Source: Baffinella frigidus
Taxonomy: Eukaryota > Cryptophyceae > Cryptomonadales > Baffinellaceae
DNA length: 31,465 nucleotides
Direction: 5' to 3'
Assembly (NCBI GenBank): GCA_026770585.1
Contig: MU646458.1
Location: forward strand, 212,716 to 244,180
In this document: positions 1-9,900 of the stretch, one piece after another
Numbering within the stretch: position 1 is the stretch's first letter
How the letters are laid out: every line of letters begins with the position of its first letter
Program-made: the position numbers and the translations under genes
Notes under the pieces: generated by a model
The model's input: only the letters and a program-made list of their open reading frames with translations
Databases searched by the model: none
What the model was told of the DNA's origin: nothing

Positions 1-501
1 CCCCCAATCTCCCTCCCTCTCCCTCCATCTCCCTTCCTCTCACTATCACTCTCTCTGTCCCATTCTATCCCCCTCCACCCCCCCCTCTCTCAGTCTCTGC
101 GGATCTGGTGCAAAAACAAAATTCTGGATTGGTCCGTGATGATAAAATCTGCAAGATTTTTTCAGGAAGGAGAACAAAACCTGATGGAGACGCATGTTGC
201 AGTAGTCGAAGAAATTGTACTGATTCGTGCCTGTAGGAGGTGGAGTTAGAACCCATCCGGAAAATGCTCGAATGAGCCGCCGACACGGGGTAAAGTAATG
301 GCACAATGCGTAGCATGTGCGACACTGTCGCTGACTGTTTGGCAATAAATTATCAATCTCTCGTGCCTGTAAGGAGGGTGTAGGCTTCAGTCACGGTTCA
401 GGGTTTCAATCAAAGTTTTCTGGATTAAATGTCCGCTGCGGTTCGGGGGCTCGGTCCAAGATTCAGGGGTACGATTTAGTCCCGGGGTCAGAGTGCAGGA
501 T
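1..501. other. Intergenic: CT-rich start and degenerate repeats
   Basis: Begins with a CCCTCT-rich tract (1-95). It then contains one copy of a dispersed repeat (about 235-360) and a TTCAGGG/TTTAGGGG-like degenerate stretch (380-500) just downstream of the gene 1 stop. No coding region seen. Confidence 0.6.
235..360 (+). repeat. Dispersed repeat R1, copy 1
   Basis: Shares GTAGGAGGTGGAGTTAGAA, ATCCGGAAAATGCTCG, CGACACGGGGTA, GGCACAATGCGTAGCATGTG and TGTTTGGCAATAAATTATCA with copy 2 at 9106-9245, and partly, inverted, with 6808-6890. Ends beside CT-rich sequence. Confidence 0.8.
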
Positions 502-3500
502 TTAGGGGTTGCCTGAGAGCATCGAGACAGTGAAGAAGTCGGCTTTTGTCAAGATGATGCTGCCGCGGAAAGATGCAAGTCAGAACATTTGTCACCCTCT
601 CCCCAACCCCAGACCAACGCAACGCACCGCGCGTGGTTTTCTTTGCGTGGCAACAGGGCAAAACGAGAGAGCGCAAGGTTTTCTACTCAACTCGTAAGGT
701 GCACCGCTGTCAGGACGCGGGACCCTTCTCTTCTTCTTTACTACTCTCGATGCAGGTCCTAAATGAGGCCCTTGAGCCTTGAGTTGAGTGGTACAAAAGT
801 CTATGAGCCTTAAGACCACTCTCCCATAGAAAAAGTCTATGAGCCTCAAGACCACTCTCCCACTGAGAGGTTCGAGTTGTCTTGATCGCGAGAGAAGCTG
901 CAAACCTGGTCTGGGAGGCGGCGGAGTCGAGGAACTTGGTAGGCCCTGTCGGGGAGAAGTGCGCGAGCCCCTGTCCGAAAACTCCGATCAATCGATATCC
1001 ATTAATTGGTCATGGGGTCCAAATTGACACCAAAGAGGTCCTAGGCAGGTCCTAGGGCCCTACGGTAGGGTGTATGGTTGGCCCCGTCGGGGACAAGTGC
1101 ACAAGCCCCTGGAAGAAAGTCATTAGAAAGGGTCAATTACGTACACGACAAACAAAAACAATCCTACACTTGCTGGGGCGGGTCGAGACTGCTGACTGGA
1201 TTAGAGTGGGTGGACGATACCAGGAAGGTTGTGATGGTGTGGGCCCCATCGTTCGCCTCGCCCAGCATCGAGGCATGCCGCCTGCCCGGAAAAAGAGATC
1301 CCTTGATCTCAGAAATTCCAGAATTTCTTCCCTTAATTTCAAAAATTTGAGATTTTCATGCCTTTATTTCAAAAATTGGAGATTTTAATTCCTGGTTTTC
1401 AAAAATTCCTGATTTTTATCCACCAATTCCAAAAATTCCCATCAAACATGCCAACATGGCCGCAATGTGTTTCCTCCCGAGGAGGCTATGGTTCAGCAGG
1501 ACCTAGGGGGGGTCACGAACACCCGCCCTCCCCTTCGGAGGGCGGGCTGTACCTGAGCTCGTGGTCTGCGAGCCTGGCTCGGCCCTTGAAGATGCGCGCG
1601 TACGGTTCGACGAGCCAGACACTCACGTCCGAGAGTACCATTCCCTCAAATTTGGTCTGCAGAGAGAAGAAGGCTTCAGTGGACTGATGTCATGACGCCC
1701 AAATATACTTAATGCAAACCGGCAGAAGCACGCAAGAAGGGGGCCTAGCGCGAAGACTTCAATCACCTGCATGTAATCAGTCTGCGGAAGGAAGTTGCTG
1801 GGCGGCGCGATCCAGGGGTTGCGCATCGCCTCTGGGTCCGAGTGGTTGCACACCTGGTTTGGGGTTTGGGGTTTGGGGTTTGGGGTTTGGGGTTGGGGGT
1901 TGGGGGTTGGGGGTTTGGGGGTTGGGGTTTGGGGTTTGGGGTTTAGTGTTTAGGTATAGGGTTTACTTTCAGCTCTCCAGACGTTTCGGAGGTGTTGATG
2001 AAGGTTTGGAAGGGGTCCACGGGGCGGTAGTTGTCGACGAAGGTGGGAAGGCAGCACGCTGCGATGAGATACTGTATTTCAGGCCCTAGTGGCGGGGTGT
2101 GAACATGGAGAGGATATCTTGAAGAATCGGAGATTTTCATCAAGATTCTCCGGGGAGAAAACCCACTACTTGGCGGAGCACCATGATAACCCGCTCCAAG
2201 GAGCCACCCACTCTCTGGTGCAGTACATCAATCTTTTGGCCACCGCACCTGATTCGTACTAATATGTCGTGATTATTTGTAAGAGGAGGGGCTCTACCCG
2301 TGGTGCGTTGCGTGGGGTTCTCCGGATCGTAGCCTTCGTTGCCACACGGGAAGTACTCGATGCCTGGTGGGGTGGGTGCTTTGCATGAGGCTAACATCGC
2401 CAGGCCAGGAACGATCAGCGCAGGGGAAATCCTGTTTGGGGGTTGAGGGTTGACATTGTTTTCTGGTCGCATTGTTTGAGAAACATTCGTCCTACCACCC
2501 ACGCCAACTAGGAAAAATCCTCAACCTGCATCCCTCGTGTTCGTCCTTGGTGTTTGCAAGGGTTTCAGAGTCTTGGTACGAACGAAGTCCTGATGGAGGG
2601 TTTGAGACTGGGGAGGACCGAAGGTATTGGTGACGGCCGATGGGTAGAAGGACGGGATGAGCGTGTCGTTGTTGTTCGTCCGCGGGAGGTATAGAACGTT
2701 GACCTGTTTAGAACACGCGTTTGATATTTCACATCGTCTATGAAAGAAATGGACAGGGTTTGCCATTTGCGAAAGTACAAACCTATGCCGCTATGACAAG
2801 GCAGGGTGAGAGTGGACCGTGTCGTTGGTGCCCATGGTGAAGGTAAAGTCGATGACCCAGGTTTCCGTTGGCGCAGCCTGCAGCGAGATCCAGGTAGATA
2901 ACTTTGGACCCAGTCAGGACAAATCCCTGAATCCAGCCTCCTGACCCAAAACGAAACTCAAACGACGCTGAGCGACAAGCACTCACCAGAAAACAAGGAA
3001 GAAGGGGTTCCACACCCAACCCCTCCTCCTCCACGCAACACCATGCCTCCGTACGGCTGTTGACTGAACCGCGGGCAGGCTCTGTGCCAGAACGTCAGTT
3101 GACTGAACCGGACAGTCTTTGTACCGGGAAACTCTGGGATTTGTCATCGGTGGTACGTGGATGGGAGGCTCACGGCTCTTCTGGTGGCACCGTCATCGAG
3201 ATCGAGGACGCGCTCGTGGAAAACGTTGTCCACCCGAAGACCCGTGGGCGGGAACACAAACGGGTCCTGCGTCGTGTCCGCAACCTGCGAAAGAAAACTA
3301 TTGTTATTCAGACGTGAGATCAGACCATGTCGAACCCGAAAAACGTAAATGGAGTGCTGCGTTCTGGTGCAAACTTCGAACCCGAGCTACAAAAACGTTG
3401 CGCCAGAGTAACCACGCCACGATATTCCAGCAAGTTCATCTCTCTCGCCTGAAGCCCTGCAGGTTGCAGACACATTCCCCGGCAGACACATTGCCTCTTT

Positions 3501-3914
3501 AGGTTGCAGACAACCTGAAGGGGGAAAGTAAGATTACAACAAGGTGTTAGCAATGTCAAGATTCAGCAAGTCAAGGCGTCGCTATCCAAAAGAAAAATCC
3601 CCGAGCTCTCTCGAGGGGCAGGCGAGACGACCCCTCTCGTGCGCTATGCGCTATGAGTCTCTCTCTCAGGGGCTGGGGGCTTTGTTCCACAGGATCGAAA
3701 AGGTCCAATGCCTCCAAAATTTCCGCTGGTTTTCAATGGCTCGAATGGCTCCAAATTGTTCGCTGGTGCTCAATGGCTCCAATGGGCGGGGCGAACCCAG
3801 GCGTTGACAGGGTCCCAGACGACACGCCCACCTCTCAAACCGCACTTCGTCTGCACCCCCCACGGGAAGCATTCAGAATCCGAGGTATCTTTAACAATAA
3901 TTTCACACTTGGCG
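502..3914 (-). CDS. Gene 1 exons 13-25: unassigned C-terminal region and stop
   Basis: Thirteen exons with short introns (mostly 43-270 bp). Exon 13 (3914-3797) contains CFPWG and WDPVNAW; exon 14 follows a strong TTTTCTTTCGCAG acceptor; exon 19 contains EYFPCGNEGYDPENP; exon 22 follows CTTCTTCTCTCTGCAG. The last exon reads IILTKADFFTVSMLSGNP and stops at TAA (504-502). Phases agree at every junction as drawn, but two spots needed a choice. At 2940-2877 the frame changes and a 43-bp (or 25-bp) intron must be assumed. At 2525-2463 a 63-bp intron is chosen because it fits phase 1. I recognise no family in this part; composition (cysteines, aromatics, glycosylation sequons) suits an extracellular region. 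Confidence 0.7.
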
Positions 3915-6900
3915 CTTCATGCTGAGTTGGTGGAGGGCGAAAAACGTTGCTCAAATGAAGAATCTGATCGGCGTGTGATTACGTAACATGGATGAGGTGG
4001 ACCTCGAGATCATGGAGAAAGTAAGGGCGGGCATCCGTGAGCAAGATTTCGGCGTCTGCTCCCCGGCCACTTCATCAGACGATCAGAGACCCACTTTCGA
4101 TTCCAAGGGAGGGGGGCAAGAGCGGGGGTTTGAACCGCACCTATTGCGTCGGCTTTCGTTTCGAAGAACGCGAAAAGCAGAAACTTGACGAGGGTCCTGG
4201 TCGGATCGGGCCTCGGGCATTCAGGGTCAGTGGATGCGAAGACACGCAGCATCATTGGACAAGCGACACCAACACCACAAGCAGCAAAATGCAGCACTAG
4301 AGGAACGTGGCTCAAACGACAGCTCATGTGGCAGGTCGCACACCCCAAACGCGAGTGCCCCCTTCCAGACCCTATCGGCGGGAGCTGTTGATCTTGCAAA
4401 GCACGGCTGCTGGACTCTATCGGTGGGAGCTGACCCTCCTTGCGGCGAGAGGCACAAATGAGAATGAAGATCGCCGACTTGCTCGGGTGAAAGGGCCCAC
4501 GCATACAACTTGATCTTGTAAACCACGCCGTCGAAGTCTTGTATAGCTGCCGCTATTGAGAGTTTGGGGTTTAGGCATTCAAGGGGACACGCGAGCCAGG
4601 GATGTGGGAAAAGGAGGACAAAACAGTTAGAACCCGATTGTGGGCACGTAGAAAACTGTTGGGGGGGGGAACTTACCCCAGGATGGATCCAGCCCGAGGT
4701 GGCCGATGGAGAGAAAAGACTCCTGGATATCCATGGAGGGCTGGATGTTGCTGGCGTTGAACACTCCATCCACGTAGAGGTCGTATTGAAAAGACGGAGC
4801 CCCGTGAAAAATTGTGGTGATCGAGCATGTCGTGTTGGAAGTGAAACCAGGCAGAGGTTTAAGCACGTGTGCTCTTGAACCTGGGTTAGGGTTTAGGGTT
4901 TAGGGTTTAGGGTTGAGGGTTGAGGGTTGAAGGTTGAGGGTTGAGGGTTCAAGGTTCAGGGTTCAGGGTTCAGGGTTCAGGTTAGGGGTTAGGGGTAAGG
5001 GGTTAGAGTTCAGGGGTTAGCAGTTAGGGGTTTAGGGGGTAAGGGGTTACGGTTTCGGGGGTTAGGGTTTAGGGTTTAGGGTTTAGGGTTTAGGGTTCAG
5101 GGGTGAGGAGTTAGTGTTTAGGGGTTAAGGGTTAGGGGTCAGGGGTTCGGGGTTAGGGGTTAGAGTTTAGGGATTAGAGTTTAGGGTTGAGGGTTCAGGG
5201 TTTAAGGGTTAGGGTTTAGGGTTTAGGGTTTGGGGTTTAGGGTTAAGGGTTTAGATTTTAGGGGTTAGGGTTTAGGGTTTAGGGGTTAGAGGTTAGGGGT
5301 TAGGGGTTAGGGGTTAGGGGTTAGGGGTTTTGGATTTGTGTTATGGGTGCAGCACCGAAATACCCCACGTCGTCCCAGAATGACCAGTAGTCCGAAAAAG
5401 CAAATGAGCTTGCATACGGATCGTAGTTTGCTCCGTAGCGAAGAACCTGGTTTAGGTTTGAGGTTTCAGGTGTTAGGGTTGACGGTTTACGGTTTAGGGT
5501 GATTTGCACTTGGTTTATAATTTAGGGTTTAAGGTCTGCACGGCCTGAATCGGCGACGGATAATAATCGTCCGGAATTTCCAATGTCACCATGATGGAGT
5601 GGGGTCCAGTTCCCGTTGCAAGGCCTGTATCAACCTGATCAGGGCCTAGAGTTTAGGTTTAGGGCCGTCTTGATGTCGAGGTCGGAGCCGCCATGGACCG
5701 TTTCAATATCTTTTGTCGCACCTCCATGGGCCCGGGGGCGCTCCACGCCCACGAAGGCGTCGGAACGGGTTCGCCGAGGGGGAAAGATGAGTACGTGTAC
5801 TTGTACTGGTAGAGCGACGTGCCAGCGAGGATCTGAGACTCGGGGGTGTCGGCACCACCCTCCCCCAGGAGGTAGCTTGCATACCTGAAGTGAGGAGGAG
5901 GGCACGGGTGTCAGGGGCGAGCGTCCATCCCCCCCTCCCCTCCTCTCTCCTTTGGGGCAAATTGGTTTGGAACAAAGAAAATGGCAGGGCGATGTGTGGA
6001 ACGCGGAGCCTCTAGTGGCGATACGTCTCACACAAAACTAAAAAAAACAGTGAATTCACTGGGTCCAAAATCCCGTTTTGGATCAGCCACACCTGAACGC
6101 CCCCCTCCAAAGAAAAATGGGGGGGGGGGATCTACGAAGGAAATCGCTGTTTTTTTCACATTGCAAGAGTTTGGAGATTACAAGAGCGATGAACAGTTCC
6201 ACTTGTCCTCAACCTCCTCTCGGGTGAGGTTCACAAACTCCATCGCCGTTCGGACCTACGTTTAGGGTTTAGGGTTTTGGGTTTAGGGTTTAGGGTTTAG
6301 GGTTTAGGGCTTAAGGTTTAGGGTTCAGGGTTTAGGGTTTAGGGTTTGGGTTTTGGGGTTTAGGGTTCAGGGTTTAGGGTTTAGGGTTTAGGGTTTAGGG
6401 TTTAGTGTTTGGTGTTCAGGGTTTAGGTTTTAGGTTTTAGGGTTTAGGGTTTAGGGTTTAGGGTTTAGGGTTTAGGGTTTAGGGTTTAGGGTTTAGGGTT
6501 TAGGGTTTAGGGTTTAGGGTTTAGGGTTTCGTGTTTGGGGTTTAGGGTCTAGGGTTTCAAGATTTAGGGTTTAGGGTCTGGGGACCATCTCGCTGGCCAT
6601 TCCATTGCGGATTTCCTCGCTCTATTCTACCCCTTCCTCCCCAAACCCAACCCTTCACCCTTTTCTCCTCGCCAAGCACACATCTCTCTTCTCGCGTCCC
6701 TCTTCGCACATCCCGCATCTCTCATCCCTCTATCGAGGAGGGATCAGACCGCGAACGACTCGCTCGAACATATCCCACCATCACCCCAGATACCTGCCAG
6801 AGAGATTTGGTTATTTATTGCCAAATAACAAGCGTCAGCGCCGCACATGCTTTGCATTGTGTCACTTGCTGTAGCCCGTGTCTGCCGGAGCGAGCGAGAG

Positions 6901-9900
6901 AGAGAGAGCGAGAGAGAGCGAGAGCGAGAGAGAGAGAGAGAGAGAGGAGCGAGAGAGAAAGAGAGAGAGGAGAGAGCGAGCGAGAAGGAGAGCGAAAGAG
7001 AGTTCTTTATTGACGACCAACTGGTCCGGATCCACCTCATCATGGCTCAGACGGTTTCTGGATCCACCGCATCATGGCTCAGGTGAGACGTCAGGGCCAT
7101 TGCAACACGAAAACGCTAGAGAGGCCAATTTAAAATCGTTGTCTTTTACAAGTGGGCAGTTGTGTAGTAGATTTCGTTGATTGGTCACGTAACTCTGCAA
7201 AATTAGCACAGTTACGAAGCTGGAATACCCTATCCTGCTACAAATGTTTACAACCCCACATGTCAATAAGTTCCTCCAGCAATCTCGAGTGGTGGTGGAA
7301 GGACGTGCGAATGTATGGTGGCAAATTTTCGTCAGCAAAGAGAACAAGGAGGGGGGACATATCATGCGAGTTGTTTGAATGCACCTCGGGGGCAGGAGCA
7401 TTCAAAGCTTCCCGGAGTGTCGCGACAGTACGCCAGATACTGCACACACCGATCTCTCAGCGACACAACCCTTGAGGACATCAACTTGGGCGTTCAGCGC
7501 TCAAAACCGCGGGCTCAAATCGCGGGGTGGGGAGGTACATGGCAGGTGGTCGTCCCAAGAGAGCACTCGGGGATGTCGTGACACTCCTTGCCTGAAGCGG
7601 AGAGGGGGGGGTTCTTCACTCTCTTGGGAGGTTCTAGCAGGGAATTGTGATCGCTTTCTCTTTAGGGGTTTTGTTGAGGGGGGAAACCGGTGGTGGCATG
7701 ATGCTCAAAGCCGTCGTCGCAGAGGCACTCGAAGTCAAGGTCCGTGTTTTGACACGTCGAATACGCGTTGCAGGTGTGTGTCCCGTTGTAACACTCATCA
7801 GGGCAACACTCTCCCTCCGAAAAGATCGTTGCCATCGTCGCATAACCGCCGGGAGGCGACTTGAAGCTGTGAGGATTGCAACCCGTGAGGTCCTCGCCTC
7901 CAACAATGTCGTCGAAGAGATAGGCACAGGAGAGGGGCCAAAGCGCCACCAATCCAGGTGTGGCAGACGCCTCCTCCCATTCGATGCGCTCGTTCATCTG
8001 GGCCTGAATATCCGACTCGGACCTGGTCGAGTTCCAGAGCCTCACCTCCGTCATGTTCCCCACAAACTCCTCAAGAGGAGTGAACGACTGGCACAACCCG
8101 TCTTGTTCCTGCCCCAGCGTGACGCAGCCTCCGTCCCCGATCGATTTGCACTCGAACTTCCATGACGTGAAGATGAGGTCTCCGTCCTTGTAGAACTTCG
8201 CCTGGCAGCATTTGACGGGATAGGGGGGGTTCGCTCCAATCGTGCAGACCGAGGTGTTGGTCCGCGAGACTGCAATATGATGCCAGCGTCCGTCCGCAAG
8301 GTCCCACGTATCTAACCCAGAGGTCACGGTCCCGGAACCTTGAGTTTTAATGTGCATCCTCGCCGTTGCAGGTGTAGCAAGATCACGGGTCCACACCAGG
8401 AGGGCGTCGGTCCCGCCTGCAAAATAGGAGAACAGGGTGATTCTGTCTCCGGGAAACCCGTCAGGAATCTGGACCCAGAGCTCGATGGTGAAGTCGCTGA
8501 GCGCGAGCCCGGGGTTGAAACCGCAGGTCCCGAGATACGTCCCGTTGTCGAAGACTGCATGACCCGTTGCGTTGAGGAGGGTGCTGGCCGAGCAAGCCTG
8601 TGAAAGGCCACAGGTCAGGGACCCTTTTTTCATCCCAACGAGTTTTCAGAGAGCAGGGGGGTTCAACCGGATCCTGAGCCTGAAACCCTGAACGTTCCAC
8701 ATTGCAAGGCTCGGGGTTCCAAAAGGATGGCACAGTGGTAGAAGGCTTTGGCACAGTATGAGGGAGCTTTGGCACAGAGGGAGAAGGCAGGTTTGGCACA
8801 GTTTGAGAAAGCTGTGGCACAGTAGGAAAAGGCTTTAGTTCAGTAGGAGAAGATTTTGGCACAGAAGGAACCGGCTTTTGCAATGTAGGAGACGGCTTTT
8901 GAAAAGAAGGAGAAAGCTTTGACTCAGTAGCAGCAGGCTTTGAAACGCCAGGAAACGGCTTTAGCACAGTAGGAGAACGCTGAGGTAGGAGAACGCTGAG
9001 GTAAAGCACGAGACGGTTTCTCCACAATAGGAGACAGAGAACCATTTTGAACCATTTTGAACCGTGTAACAGACCATACAGGGATGGTCAAGAGATATAT
9101 ACTCAGACCGTGTAGGAGGTGGAGTTAGAATCCATCCGGAAAATGCTCGTATGAGCGGCCGACACGGGGTACAGTAAGTGGCACAATGCGTAGCATGTGC
9201 GGCTTTGACGCTGGTTGTTTGGCAATAAATTATCAATCTCTCTCTCTGCTCAGACCCCCGTCAACCATAACTTTGGCATAGAAGGATCAAGCTTTTCCAT
9301 CGCCGAGCACACACGTCCAAAGCACACTCTTTTCTCAGGACAAAGAAAAGAAGCTCTAAAATCGAGGGTGGAGAAGCACAAACAGGTTGTTTAGTGGGAA
9401 ATCCAGAAATGACTCCGATATCACGGACTATGATGCCTCCAACTTTTCTGCCTCTCTACTTTTCTACTTAATTTGCCAGAAGGGGGGGAAGGGTACGTGA
9501 AACCAGATGCAGTAATTTTGGGGGAGTCATATTTTGTGCATGTTTGCGGGCCTCTGATGCCCCATATTCATGAAATGAATTTGAAGAGGACCTTTTGAGG
9601 ATTCCAGATCCTTCCAGAAAAGTGAAACGAGCCCAGGAGTTCAAACGTTACACCCAATCGAGCGCCCAACAGGTCCACGTTGGGCCCAGGAAACTTCGCA
9701 GAGCCAGGTTTTGGGGGCCCTGCCGGGCTTACTACAAAAATGTGAAACCACATTTGTGAACGTTGAAAGTACAACCCTGTATACCTACAGGCCATCTATG
9801 CGACTCCCGGTACAAACTTTCCGATAGATGGACGCATCCCGGTTTTCTCTGTTGGGATTAGATGTCTCCATAATCTTCGTTACTCTACAATTGAAAACAG

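Noticed and set aside
3320-3530. Minus segment after a strong acceptor TTTCCCCCTTCAG (VVCNLKRQC...)
   Set aside because: Phase would fit, but no donor leads cleanly to the exon at 3284 and the sequence contains internal CAGACACATT repeats; exon 13 joins to exon 14 directly with the same phase.
3988-4188. Plus-strand frame MDEVDLEIMEK followed by GTAAGG
   Set aside because: Looks exon-like for 11 codons, but no continuation or partner exon on this strand was found, and it lies in a gene 1 intron.
5321-5509. 62-codon frame starting in CCCTAAA repeats
   Set aside because: Only the part from 5446 onward is exon; the N-terminal residues are repeat-derived intron.
6259-6580. True chromosome end
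   Set aside because: The TTTAGGG array is flanked on both sides by phase-matched exons of one gene, so it is interstitial.
6878-7043. Open frames reading RERERE / SLSLSL
   Set aside because: Pure translation of a GAGA/CTCT microsatellite; no other coding sign.
9568-9795. 75-codon minus frame in gene 1 intron 1
   Set aside because: No motif, no splice sites consistent in phase with exons 1 and 2; likely non-coding.
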